A model generated the notes under the pieces. The model did not search any database and had not been told where the DNA came from. It saw nothing but the letters and a program-made list of their open reading frames with translations. A DNA stretch of 64,000 nt, from NCBI RefSeq assembly GCF_900141885.1, contig NZ_FQYY01000002.1:353531-417530 (forward strand), in the 5' to 3' direction. Shown here in pieces: positions 37,379 to 45,714 of the stretch. Origin of the DNA: Mesonia phycicola (lineage in GTDB: Bacteria > Bacteroidota > Bacteroidia > Flavobacteriales > Flavobacteriaceae). The translations under genes and the position numbers were made by a program. Numbering within the stretch: the stretch's first letter is position 1; each line of letters begins with the position of its first letter.

Positions 37379-37410
37379 TTTGTTAATGCTACTTAGTTGT
37401 AATAAATTTG
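37379..37410 (+). promoter_or_regulatory. promoter of the Fur-family gene
   Basis: TTTG at 37379-37382, a 20-bp spacer, then TAAATTTG at 37403-37410. The -7 element ends 4 bp before the ATG, so the mRNA should be leaderless or nearly so. The second operator-like site lies entirely within the spacer. Confidence 0.65.
37387..37401. promoter_or_regulatory. second Fur/Zur-type operator-like site, regulator side
   Basis: TGCTAC-TTA-GTTGTA is an imperfect copy of the 37349-37363 palindrome (4 of 6 arm positions pair). Both sites follow TTAA. Their centres are 38 bp apart. Its position between -33 and -7 suggests autorepression. Confidence 0.5.
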
Positions 37411-37414
37411 AAAT

Positions 37415-37795
37415 ATGGAGATTATTAGAAAAACAAAATCGGTTAAATTAATTTTAAACCAATTTGAACAACGAGATAGTGCTATTTCTACTGTAGATTT
37501 AATAGAAAAGTTAAATTCTGAAATTAACAAAACCACCGTCTATCGCATATTAGACAAATTAGAATATAGTGGAGTTTTACATTCTTTTTTAGGTTTAAAT
37601 GGGATAAGATGGTATGCTAAATGCAAAAATTGTTCTACATCTCATCATTCAGATTTACACCCACACTTTCAATGTACTTCTTGTGGTAAAGTAGATTGTT
37701 TAGACATTAAAATAACTATGCCTACCATACCTAATAGAGAAGTAACCAGTTCTCAATTCTTATTACAAGGAAAATGTGAAAGATGTAGTAGTTAA
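37415..37795 (+). CDS. Fur family transcriptional regulator, probably Zur-like
   Basis: A 126-residue metal-responsive repressor. The N-terminal winged helix has the recognition segment NKTTVYRILDKLEYSG. The dimerisation domain carries the structural zinc cysteine pairs QCTSCG and KCERC, and a histidine-rich segment (SHHSDLHPHF) can hold the sensing metal. Two palindromic sites lie in the 83 bp between it and merC-folE. FolE paralogues and metal carriers are classic Zur targets in other bacteria, so zinc is the best guess for the metal; iron or another metal is not excluded. Confidence 0.87.
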   Translation: MEIIRKTKSVKLILNQFEQRDSAISTVDLIEKLNSEINKTTVYRILDKLEYSGVLHSFLGLNGIRWYAKCKNCSTSHHSDLHPHFQCTSCGKVDCLDIKITMPTIPNREVTSSQFLLQGKCERCSS

Positions 37796-37845
37796 TATAA
37801 ACTAAAACATCTAAAAAACTATATTTGTAAGCTCAATAACAGAAG

Positions 37846-38730
37846 ATGAAAAAACTTGCTTTTTATATAATTTATCCATTTCTGTGGTTAATATCTCTAT
37901 TGCCATTCCCTATATTTTATTTGGTATCCGATTTTTGCTATATAATTGTTTATTATGTTATTGGCTACAGAAAAAAAATAGTGAAAGACAATTTAAAAAA
38001 TGCTTTCCCAAACAAGTCTAAAGCTGAACTAATTAAAATAGAAAAGAAGTTCTATCAACATATGTGTGATATGTTTTTAGAAATGATAAAAACTCTCACT
38101 ATCTCTCACCAACAATTAAAAAAGAGATTTGTGTATGAAAATATTGAAGAACTTATAAATTTTGAAAAGCAATGTAGTGGCACTATATTGATGTGTGGGC
38201 ATTATGCCAGTTATGAATGGGCAACGGCTATTAATTTTTATGATACTAAAAATAAAGGTTACGCCATTTATAAAAAGATTAAAAATGAATATTTTGATAA
38301 GCTTATTAAAGATATAAGAGCAAATTTAGGGACCACACTTATAAGCAGTAAAGAAGTTATTCCTAGAATGATTAGAAACAAAAAAAGTGGTATTGGCTCT
38401 AGTTATTACATGATTGCAGATCAATCTCCTAAAAAAAGTAATAGTGCACACTGGGTAAACTTTATGGGTAGAGAAACTCCTGCTTTTACAGGGTCTGAAG
38501 CTATGGCTAAAAAATTAGACTTTGGTATTTTATATTTACAAGTAACCAAAGTAAAAAGAGGTTATTACTCTGCTAAATTAATACCTCTTACAGCATCCCC
38601 TAAAGATTTTTCAGATTTTGAGATAACAGATAAGTTTTTTAGTCTTTTAGAAGAACAAATTTATCAAGATCCAGCTTATTATTTATGGACGCATAAACGA
38701 TGGAAATATACAAAAGAAAATAGCCTTTAA
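37846..38730 (+). CDS. lysophospholipid acyltransferase family protein (LpxL/HtrB-like)
   Basis: A 294-residue membrane-associated acyltransferase of the lipid A late-acyltransferase family. An N-terminal hydrophobic segment (about 8-40) anchors it. The catalytic HX4E motif is His119/Glu124 in GHYASYE, and the later ADQSPKK segment is typical. It should acylate lipid A or a similar lipid at the inner membrane. A -7 element TATATTTG lies at 37820-37827, 18 bp before the start. A terminator overlaps the stop codon. Confidence 0.9.
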   Translation: MKKLAFYIIYPFLWLISLLPFPIFYLVSDFCYIIVYYVIGYRKKIVKDNLKNAFPNKSKAELIKIEKKFYQHMCDMFLEMIKTLTISHQQLKKRFVYENIEELINFEKQCSGTILMCGHYASYEWATAINFYDTKNKGYAIYKKIKNEYFDKLIKDIRANLGTTLISSKEVIPRMIRNKKSGIGSSYYMIADQSPKKSNSAHWVNFMGRETPAFTGSEAMAKKLDFGILYLQVTKVKRGYYSAKLIPLTASPKDFSDFEITDKFFSLLEEQIYQDPAYYLWTHKRWKYTKENSL

Positions 38731-38747
38731 ATAAAGGCTATTTTTTT
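38717..38747. terminator. terminator overlapping the acyltransferase stop codon
   Basis: 13-bp inverted repeat AAAATAGCCTTTA / TAAAGGCTATTTT followed by T-rich sequence. The left arm includes the last codons of the acyltransferase gene. It probably also serves glmM from the other side. Confidence 0.8.
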
Positions 38748-38763
38748 ATAATGAATTGAAATA

Positions 38764-40152
38764 TTACAATCCTGCTATTTCTTTAATTTCTTCTATTACT
38801 TGATTAGCTAAATTATCTGCTTCAGCTTGAGATTTTGCTTCGGTATAAATTCTAATAATTGGTTCTGTATTAGATTTTCTTAAGTGTACCCAGTTTTCTG
38901 CAAAGTCAATTTTTACTCCATCTATAGTAGACACTTCTTCTTGCGCATACTTCTTTTCCATCTCTACTAAAATAGCATCTACATCTAATTCTGGAGTTAG
39001 CTGTATTTTATTTTTACTCATAAAATAAGCAGGATACTCTTCACGTAATTCAGAAACACTAATTTTCTTTTCTGCCAAATGGGTTAAAAACAAAGCTGCA
39101 CCTACTAAACTATCTCTTCCGTAGTGAAATTCAGGAAAAATAATTCCGCCATTACCTTCTCCTCCAATAATAGCATTACTCTCTTTCATTAGTGTAACCA
39201 CGTTAACCTCTCCAACAGCACTTGCAAAATATTTACCACCGTGTTTTTCTGTTATATCTCGCAAAGCTCTAGAAGAAGAAAGGTTACTTACTGTGTTTCC
39301 TTTTTCTTTTCCTAAAATATAATCTGCTACAGCAACTAAAGTGTACTCTTCCCCAAACATCTCTCCTTTTTCATCTATAAAAGCTAGACGGTCTACGTCT
39401 GGATCTACCACCAAACCAAAATCTGCATCTTCTTTTACTACTAACTCACAAATGTCTTGTAAATGTTCTTTTAGAGGCTCTGGATTGTGAGGAAATTGCC
39501 CATTAGGCTCACAATATAATTTTACAACTTCTACACCTAACGCTTCTAATAATCTTGGTATAGCAATACCTCCGGTAGAGTTTACAGCATCTACCACCAC
39601 TCTAAAATCTGCTTTTTTAATTGCCTCTACATCTACCCATTTAGAGTCTATAATTTCTTCTATATGCAAATCTATGTAAGCATCATTGATAGAAATTTTA
39701 CCTAAATCATCTACTTCTGCAAATAAAAGTGAATCGCTTTCTGCTAATTCTAAAATTTTAGCTCCTTCTGCTCCATTTAAAAATTCTCCTTCAGCATTTA
39801 AAAGTTTAAGAGCATTCCATTGTTTAGGGTTGTGACTAGCGGTTAAAATAATACCACCATCTGCGTGCTCCATAGGTACTGCCATTTCTACCGTTGGTGT
39901 GGTAGACAGACCTAAATCTACTACATCTATGCCTAAACCTATAAGGGTATTCATTACTAATTGTTGCATCATTTCACCAGAAATTCTAGCATCACGACCT
40001 ACCACAACTTTATATCTATCTTTATCTACTTGATTTTTTACCCAAGAACCGTAAGCTGCTGCAAATTTCACAGCATCTATAGGAGTTAAATTATCTCCTA
40101 CATTTCCACCTATTGTTCCTCTTATTCCTGATATTGATTTTATAAGTGTCAT
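38764..40152 (-). CDS. glmM: phosphoglucosamine mutase
   Basis: A 462-residue alpha-D-phosphohexomutase. Ser106 in TASHNPK is the phosphorylated active-site serine, DPDVDR supplies the Mg2+ site and GGEGNGG the sugar-binding loop; RKSNTEPIIRIY near the C-terminus binds phosphate. Bacteroidota genes of this type are usually annotated GlmM (glucosamine-6-P to glucosamine-1-P for peptidoglycan and lipopolysaccharide). A phosphomannomutase activity cannot be excluded from sequence. It has a good own promoter. Confidence 0.88.
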   Translation of the reverse strand: MTLIKSISGIRGTIGGNVGDNLTPIDAVKFAAAYGSWVKNQVDKDRYKVVVGRDARISGEMMQQLVMNTLIGLGIDVVDLGLSTTPTVEMAVPMEHADGGIILTASHNPKQWNALKLLNAEGEFLNGAEGAKILELAESDSLLFAEVDDLGKISINDAYIDLHIEEIIDSKWVDVEAIKKADFRVVVDAVNSTGGIAIPRLLEALGVEVVKLYCEPNGQFPHNPEPLKEHLQDICELVVKEDADFGLVVDPDVDRLAFIDEKGEMFGEEYTLVAVADYILGKEKGNTVSNLSSSRALRDITEKHGGKYFASAVGEVNVVTLMKESNAIIGGEGNGGIIFPEFHYGRDSLVGAALFLTHLAEKKISVSELREEYPAYFMSKNKIQLTPELDVDAILVEMEKKYAQEEVSTIDGVKIDFAENWVHLRKSNTEPIIRIYTEAKSQAEADNLANQVIEEIKEIAGL

Positions 40153-40176
40153 TTATCTTTTATTGAATTATAAAAA

Positions 40177-40207
40177 CAAATATACAAGCATTCCCACCTT
40201 ATGCAAA
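40177..40207 (-). promoter_or_regulatory. Bacteroidota-type promoter of glmM
   Basis: On the minus strand TTTG (40207-40204), a 19-bp spacer and TATATTTG (40184-40177) match the consensus. The predicted start of transcription is about 20 bp before the ATG at 40152. Confidence 0.7.
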
Positions 40208-40246
40208 AAGCTTGTGTGAACTTAATATTAAACGTAACTTAGAATT

Positions 40247-40834
40247 ATGAATTACCTTGCCCATATTTATTTATCTGGAAACGATAAAGAACTCACCATC
40301 GGGAATTTTATTGCCGACTCTGTGAAAGGAAATATTTTAAAAAAGAAATTACCTCAACGTGTGAAAGATGGTATTATTCTGCATAGAAAAATAGATACTT
40401 TTACAGATAGTCACCCCATTGTATATAAAAGTAAACATCGTTTGTTTGATAAATACAGCCACTACTCTTCTGTTATTGTAGATATATTATACGACCATTT
40501 TTTAGCTAAAAACTGGCAAAATTACCACTCTACTAAATTAAATATTTATGTAGAAAATTTTTACTTATTACTAAAATACAATTTTGAAATTTTACCTAAA
40601 CCTGTGCAAAATTTCTATCCATATATGGTTAGCCATAATTGGTTAGTAAGTTATGCGGAAATAGATGGAATAGAGAGAATTTTAAAACAGATGAATAAAC
40701 GCATAAACGGAAAAATTAGATTAGATCACTCTGTGGTAGAATTAAATGAACACTATACAGAATTTGAAGAAGAGTTCACAGAGTTTTTCACAGAATTGAC
40801 AGAATATGTGGCTTTAGAAATTAAAGAAGGTTAA
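40247..40834 (+). CDS. acpH: acyl carrier protein phosphodiesterase
   Basis: A 195-residue cytoplasmic protein with the AcpH/DUF479 N-terminus (MNYLAHIYLS, then IGNFIADSVKG). Conserved His/Asp-containing segments LHRKIDTFTDSHP and DILYDHFLAKNW follow. The family removes 4'-phosphopantetheine from holo-ACP, with an HD-like metal site. Length fits relatives (about 190-200). It is divergent from glmM and monocistronic. Confidence 0.9.
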   Translation: MNYLAHIYLSGNDKELTIGNFIADSVKGNILKKKLPQRVKDGIILHRKIDTFTDSHPIVYKSKHRLFDKYSHYSSVIVDILYDHFLAKNWQNYHSTKLNIYVENFYLLLKYNFEILPKPVQNFYPYMVSHNWLVSYAEIDGIERILKQMNKRINGKIRLDHSVVELNEHYTEFEEEFTEFFTELTEYVALEIKEG

Positions 40835-40897
40835 AACTGTGGATATATTCTACAATTTTACTGTAGAACACACTTTTTTTAACAAATTCCACAGTTT
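40834..40897. repeat. nested inverted repeats after acpH
   Basis: Outer arms AAACTGTGGA (40834-40843) and TCCACAGTTT (40888-40897) pair perfectly over 10 bp. Inside them TTCTACA (40848-40854) and TGTAGAA (40862-40868) form a second hairpin, followed by CACACTTTTTTT. The inner hairpin plus T-run could be the acpH terminator; the outer repeat would embed it in a larger stem. Confidence 0.55.
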
Positions 40898-41016
40898 CTA
40901 GAAAATACCATTTTTCCTTATTTTATAGTACTTCCCGGCGCATAAAGCAACACCTTGAGCTATTGGCATAATCATTTCTTAATACATAATACAATTAATT
41001 ATTAAGAAACAAGATT

Positions 41017-41895
41017 ATGAAACTTACTCACCTTATCATTTTGTCATTTATTTTTCTTGCGAGAGGATTTGGAGAAGGACTGCCTATGCAAACCACATTA
41101 GATAGTTCTGTAAACGAATCTTCTGGCTTATTAATGATAGATGGTAAATTAATTACGCACAATGACTCTGATGAAACGCCAGAATTATTTGAGATAAATA
41201 AAAAAACAGGTGCAGTAGAAAGAAGTGTGTACGTAAAAAATGTAAAAAATAACGATTGGGAAGATATTGCTGCAGATAAAGATTACATATACATTGGAGA
41301 TTTTGGTAATAATCTAGGTAACAGAGAAAATTTAATGGTTTACAAGATTTCTAAAAAAGAATACCATAATACTGAAAATGATACTGTAGTTGCTGAAAAA
41401 ATTGAATTTAATTACGCTACACAAACAAATTACAATACCGCTAGATATAGTAGTAATTTTGATGCAGAAGCATTAATTAGTTATAAAGACAATTTATACA
41501 TCTTCACTAAAAATTGGGACGATAAAAATACAGACATTTACAAACTATCTAAAGAACCAGGAAATTATACTGCCGAAAAAATAGATACTATTGAAACAAA
41601 TGGTTTAATTACTGGTGCAGAATATGATGAAAAAAATGATAGAGTTTTATTGGTTGGTAGTGGCATACCTACTCCGTTTTTAATAGAACTGAAAAATTTT
41701 AGCAACGGAAAATTCTCTAACGGAAAATTTCTTAAACATGATTTAGAACCTCAACTAGGAGCTTCTATACAAATTGAAGGGATAACAATGACAGAAAATA
41801 ATGCTTGTTATTTATCTGCAGAAAAAAGTATTACGGGAGCGTCTGCTCTTTATAAATTTGATTTTGACAACAGTGTGAATAAAATTGAAATGTAA
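41017..41895 (+). CDS. secreted protein, probable beta-propeller
   Basis: A 292-residue protein with an N-terminal signal-like segment (about 1-20) and no sorting tail. Repeating blocks (LLMIDGKLITHND, DWEDIAADKDYIYIGDFGNN, NFDAEALISYKDNLYIFTKNW) suggest propeller blades, as in SdiA-regulated or SMP-30-like proteins. A short tandem (FSNGKFSNGKF) occurs near residue 229. No catalytic motif is recognised. The substrate and role are unknown. Confidence 0.65.
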   Translation: MKLTHLIILSFIFLARGFGEGLPMQTTLDSSVNESSGLLMIDGKLITHNDSDETPELFEINKKTGAVERSVYVKNVKNNDWEDIAADKDYIYIGDFGNNLGNRENLMVYKISKKEYHNTENDTVVAEKIEFNYATQTNYNTARYSSNFDAEALISYKDNLYIFTKNWDDKNTDIYKLSKEPGNYTAEKIDTIETNGLITGAEYDEKNDRVLLVGSGIPTPFLIELKNFSNGKFSNGKFLKHDLEPQLGASIQIEGITMTENNACYLSAEKSITGASALYKFDFDNSVNKIEM

Positions 41896-41980
41896 AATAC
41901 TCTACAACTCTAACAATTATTAATTTTTTTAAATATCTTTATGATGCCCATAATTTGAACAACCATTAAAACTTACCACT

Positions 41981-42166
41981 ATGAAAAAAATTAAATTGTT
42001 GCCCATTATAGCCATAGTGTTTTTAATAATAGGAGTTTTTTATTTAGACTTTGATAACTTAAGTGTTTACAAAAACATCAAAGCCTATATTTTAATAGTT
42101 ATGGGAGTATCTACCTTAGGATTTTCTTTCTTTAATCCAGAAAAAGTAAACGCTACTAAAAAATAA
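41981..42166 (+). CDS. small two-helix membrane protein
   Basis: A 61-residue frame with two hydrophobic helices (about 7-24 and 34-52) and a lysine-rich C-terminus. It starts with MKKIK, usual for a membrane insertion signal, after an A-rich stretch. There is no overlapping better frame. No family is recognised. Confidence 0.5.
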   Translation: MKKIKLLPIIAIVFLIIGVFYLDFDNLSVYKNIKAYILIVMGVSTLGFSFFNPEKVNATKK

Positions 42167-42241
42167 GTATAAATTACACTTGATTCAATACCTATATAAA
42201 TATTGAATCAAATGTATTTTACATATTAACTAAAAAGCTAT

Positions 42242-43543
42242 TTACTCTTTGTGTTCCATTTCTACCTTGTGCATTTTAAAAGGTCTTATAATTAGCCTTG
42301 CTGCTCTATCGTAATTAATATAACTATACGTCCAATTAAAAAAGGTGATTATTCTATTTCTAAAACCTACTAAAAACCACAAGTGTACAAACATCCAGAT
42401 AAACCAAGCAAAAAAGCCACCAAAAGTAGATTTGTTTAAATCTACCACCGCTTTGTTTCTTCCAATGGTAGCCATAGTTCCTTTATCATTATAATTAAAA
42501 GGTTTTAAAGGCTGGTTATTTAATAATCTTTCTAGGTTTTTAGCTAAATGTTTTCCTTGTTGTATTGCTGGTTGAGCAACCATAGGGTGACCTCTAGGGT
42601 AATCTTTGCTCTTCATTAGCGCAATATCTCCAATAGCAAATACATTTTCATAACCATCTACTTGGTTAAACACATTTACATTATATCTATTTGCTCTTTC
42701 TGCAATTGCAGATGCATTTAATCCTTTAACGGGAGAACCAGTAACCCCTGCACTCCATATAAAAGTTTCTGTATTAAAATCTTTATCGGTGTTTGTTTTT
42801 ACCACCTTACCATCATAATCTTGTACCATTGTATTTAAGTGTATTTCTACACCTAAATCTTTTAAAAATTTCTCTGCTTTTCTAGAAGCTTTTTCAGACA
42901 TAGGTGGTAAAACTCTATCTAGCCCTTCTAACAAATGAATTTTTATTTCAGATACATTTAAATCTGGGTAATCTCTTGGTATTACATTATTTCTTACTTC
43001 TGCAATTGCACCACTCAGCTCTACTCCTGTAGGCCCTGCACCCGCAATTACAAAGTTTAATAATCTTTTTCTTACTTCTAGATCTTGTGTAATGGCAGCT
43101 TGTTCTAAATTTTCTAGAATAAGGCTCCTTATATTTAATGCCTGCGGAATGGTTTTCATCCAGATTGCATTATCTTCTACCCTATCATTTCCAAAGAAAT
43201 TAGTTTTAGACCCTGTAGAGATTACTAGGTAATCATATTTTAACTCCCCAATATCAGAAAATATAGTGGTATGCTCTGCATCTATAGAGGTAACTTCTGC
43301 TAGTCTAAAAAATGCATTTTTTTTCTTTGTAATCACCTTCCTCAAAGGGTAAGCAATAGAATCTGGCTCTAAACTAGAGGTAGAAACTTGGTATAATAAG
43401 GGTTGAAAGGTGTGGTAGTTTTTTTTATCGATTAATACCACCTGAAATTTTTGAAGTTTAATCAATTTTTTTGCCACATTCATGCCGGCAAAACCTCCAC
43501 CTATAATTGCAATGGTAGGCAAGTTGGAAGTAGGTATATTCAT
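42242..43543 (-). CDS. ndh: type II NADH dehydrogenase-like NAD(P)/FAD-dependent oxidoreductase
   Basis: A 433-residue flavoprotein that should pass electrons from NADH to quinone without pumping protons. The FAD Rossmann motif (IIGGGFAGM, near residue 11) and the second nucleotide motif (VIAGAGPTGVELSGAIAE) are clear, as is the FAIGDIA flavin segment. A C-terminal hydrophobic segment (about 360-380) fits membrane attachment. A GTG at 43561 could start the frame, but it touches the likely -7 element TAATTTTG (43568-43561), so the ATG at 43543 is chosen. Confidence 0.9.
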   Translation of the reverse strand: MNIPTSNLPTIAIIGGGFAGMNVAKKLIKLQKFQVVLIDKKNYHTFQPLLYQVSTSSLEPDSIAYPLRKVITKKKNAFFRLAEVTSIDAEHTTIFSDIGELKYDYLVISTGSKTNFFGNDRVEDNAIWMKTIPQALNIRSLILENLEQAAITQDLEVRKRLLNFVIAGAGPTGVELSGAIAEVRNNVIPRDYPDLNVSEIKIHLLEGLDRVLPPMSEKASRKAEKFLKDLGVEIHLNTMVQDYDGKVVKTNTDKDFNTETFIWSAGVTGSPVKGLNASAIAERANRYNVNVFNQVDGYENVFAIGDIALMKSKDYPRGHPMVAQPAIQQGKHLAKNLERLLNNQPLKPFNYNDKGTMATIGRNKAVVDLNKSTFGGFFAWFIWMFVHLWFLVGFRNRIITFFNWTYSYINYDRAARLIIRPFKMHKVEMEHKE

Positions 43544-43666
43544 AAGGATATTAGTTTTCACAAAATTATAACCTGTGAATTAAATAATATGTTATTGTTA
43601 TAATAATTTCTAAAAAAAATGTAACATTATAACGATTCTAAATACTAATAGAAAAAACCATTCCTC

Positions 43667-44161
43667 TTGAATAAAAATTTAGAACATAATTTTGTAAAGC
43701 TTTTAGAACAGCACCAGAATATAGTTCATAAAATATGCAGGTTGTATACTAACAACCAAGATGCGCATAATGATTTATTTCAAGAAATAACTATCCAGTT
43801 ATGGAAAGCATACCCAAAATTTAGAGGTGATTCTAAATTTAGCACTTGGATGTACAGAGTCTCTTTAAACACTGCTATTACTTTATATAGAAAATCTAAA
43901 AGAAAAGTAACTACTCAAGAGTTTGAGAATGTAGCATTTAAAATTAAAGCAGAAGAATATGATGATACTACAGAAAAACAACTTTCTGTTATGTATGCTG
44001 CTGTAAAAGAGTTGAATGATATCGATAAAGCCCTTGTATTTCTATACTTGGAAGATAAAAATTATAGTGAAATTTCTGATACCTTAGGGATATCTGAAGT
44101 AAATGCTAGAGTGAAGATGAACAGAATTAAAAAAAAGCTGAGAAGCATATTAAATCCGTAA
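43667..44161 (+). CDS. RNA polymerase sigma-70 family factor with TTG start
   Basis: A 164-residue ECF-type sigma factor: region 2 (about 10-75, with DLFQEITIQLWKAYPKF and STWMYRVSLNTAI) and region 4 (about 105-160, with LEDKNYSEISDTLGISEVNARVK). An in-frame stop lies about 18 bp upstream and no ATG or GTG occurs in the intervening or early coding sequence, so TTG at 43667 is the only sensible start. It is coupled to a small membrane protein gene 4 bp downstream. Confidence 0.88.
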   Translation: MNKNLEHNFVKLLEQHQNIVHKICRLYTNNQDAHNDLFQEITIQLWKAYPKFRGDSKFSTWMYRVSLNTAITLYRKSKRKVTTQEFENVAFKIKAEEYDDTTEKQLSVMYAAVKELNDIDKALVFLYLEDKNYSEISDTLGISEVNARVKMNRIKKKLRSILNP

Positions 44162-44165
44162 GCAC

Positions 44166-44783
44166 ATGGATGAATTAGATTTATTAAAAAAAGATTGGAA
44201 GAAGCAAGATGCTAATCTACCAAATATAAAAGCTCAAGAAATATACCCATTGTTATTAAAAAGATCTTCTTCTATTGTAAAATGGATCTTTTTTATAAGT
44301 ATTGCAGAACTTGCTTTAGGTATAATTTTAAATCTTTTATTAGCTGATAATGATTTTTGGAAAGAAATAGACCATATACACCTAACCACTGCCACAGTTA
44401 TCATCTATGCATTGGGTTATATTATTACCATATTTTTTGTGATTCTCTTCTATAAAAGATACAGAGCCATTAACACCACAGATAGCGCTTCTGCTCTAAT
44501 GAAAAATATTTTGAAAACAAGAAGAACGGTGAAGTATTATATTATTTATATAGTAGTATCTTCTGGTATTTTATGCTTTGTTTATTTTATTTTCTCATTA
44601 ATGTATAATGAACAATTTTCTGCTATAAGAAGCGATTTAGATTGGGTAAAAGCTATTGCTATAGGTTTAATTACTACCATTATATTCTCTTTAGTATTAT
44701 GGGGAGTATATGCCTTAATTTATGGCTTACTACTTAGAAAGTTAAAGAGAAATTATAAAGAAATTAAACGCTTAGAAATCTAG
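44166..44783 (+). CDS. multi-pass membrane protein paired with sigma factor
   Basis: A 205-residue protein with a charged N-terminus (MDELDLLKKDWKKQD) and four membrane helices (about 40-58, 75-95, 120-140, 160-190). It lies 4 bp after a sigma-factor gene and before a long terminator. That placement and the soluble N-terminus resemble membrane anti-sigma factors in Flavobacteriaceae, though no anti-sigma domain is recognisable. Confidence 0.7.
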   Translation: MDELDLLKKDWKKQDANLPNIKAQEIYPLLLKRSSSIVKWIFFISIAELALGIILNLLLADNDFWKEIDHIHLTTATVIIYALGYIITIFFVILFYKRYRAINTTDSASALMKNILKTRRTVKYYIIYIVVSSGILCFVYFIFSLMYNEQFSAIRSDLDWVKAIAIGLITTIIFSLVLWGVYALIYGLLLRKLKRNYKEIKRLEI

Positions 44784-44806
44784 TTTTTCTGTTTACTATC
44801 TTTTAT

Positions 44807-44850
44807 AAAAAAGTTCAGGTTTTATATTGCTATAAAACCTGAACTTTTTT
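44807..44850. terminator. long bidirectional terminator
   Basis: A perfect 20-bp inverted repeat (AAAAAAGTTCAGGTTTTATA and complement) with a 4-nt loop (TTGC). It separates the convergent sigma-factor unit and the acyltransferase gene, and is the longest perfect hairpin I see in the window. Confidence 0.9.
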
Positions 44851-45672
44851 TTATGATTTAGAGTCTTCTTTATAACTCCACCTTCTCATCTCATTAAGCT
44901 CTTCTTGTATCTTTAATTCTTTTTCAGAAATAACTTTTAAGAAAGATGGGTGTTGCTCTATAGCGTACTCTATTTTTTCTATGATACTTTCTACAGACTC
45001 ATTCTCATAATCAAACTCTAAAGGTTCTTTTATAACCATAGACTGTAAAATACCTCTTTTCTTTATTCTTATTCCTTTTTTATCAAAAGATCTTCTAAAC
45101 CCATCAATAACAATTGGCACTACTACAGGTTTATATTTTCTTATAATATGAGAGGTTCCTTTTCTAATAGGTTTCCAAGGTTTAGTAGTACCTTGCGGAA
45201 ATGTAATTACCCAACCATCATCTAATGCTTTACCTATATTAGTAATGTCACTCATTTTTACCTGCCTATTAACATCTTGCCCTTTAGAACGCCAAGTTCT
45301 TTCTACAGATATAGAACCTACATATGCCAATATTCTTGCCAGAATACCTGCACGCATAGTTTCTTTAGCAGCTATATAGTACATATTTAATTTTGGATCC
45401 CATAGGTAACCTACGTTTTTAATAGAATCTGTTCTACCACTTAAACTTGCATTAAATACGTGAAACATTGCCACTACATCTGCAAAATAGGTTTGGTGGT
45501 TAGAAACAAATAATACATTATTATCTGGTAAGTTTTTTATAATTTCTGACCCCTCAATGCTTAAATTGTTAAAACCGTGATACCTTCTATGGGTCATTGC
45601 ACCTAGAATTCTAATCAACCATTTTTTAACAAATAATATATGCCCAAAAGGATTCTTTTTTAATAGCCCCAT
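44851..45672 (-). CDS. 1-acyl-sn-glycerol-3-phosphate acyltransferase-like protein
   Basis: A 273-residue PlsC-family acyltransferase for phospholipid synthesis. The first motif reads SNHQTYFAD: His59 and Asp65 are separated by five residues, where the family normally has four (HX4D). The later FPQGTTKP motif is the usual phosphate-binding FPEGT site with Gln for Glu. It has no signal peptide and lies 42 bp after the Nudix gene on the same strand. Family membership is clear; the substrate is less certain because of the altered motifs. Confidence 0.85.
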   Translation of the reverse strand: MGLLKKNPFGHILFVKKWLIRILGAMTHRRYHGFNNLSIEGSEIIKNLPDNNVLFVSNHQTYFADVVAMFHVFNASLSGRTDSIKNVGYLWDPKLNMYYIAAKETMRAGILARILAYVGSISVERTWRSKGQDVNRQVKMSDITNIGKALDDGWVITFPQGTTKPWKPIRKGTSHIIRKYKPVVVPIVIDGFRRSFDKKGIRIKKRGILQSMVIKEPLEFDYENESVESIIEKIEYAIEQHPSFLKVISEKELKIQEELNEMRRWSYKEDSKS

Positions 45673-45714
45673 TTAATTTTATTTAGAACCTTCAAATATA
45701 CGAAATTCGCTGAT

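Noticed and set aside
43544..43561. GTG start for the ndh gene
   Set aside because: It touches the likely -7 element TAATTTTG; the ATG at 43543 is six codons later and gives the normal N-terminus.
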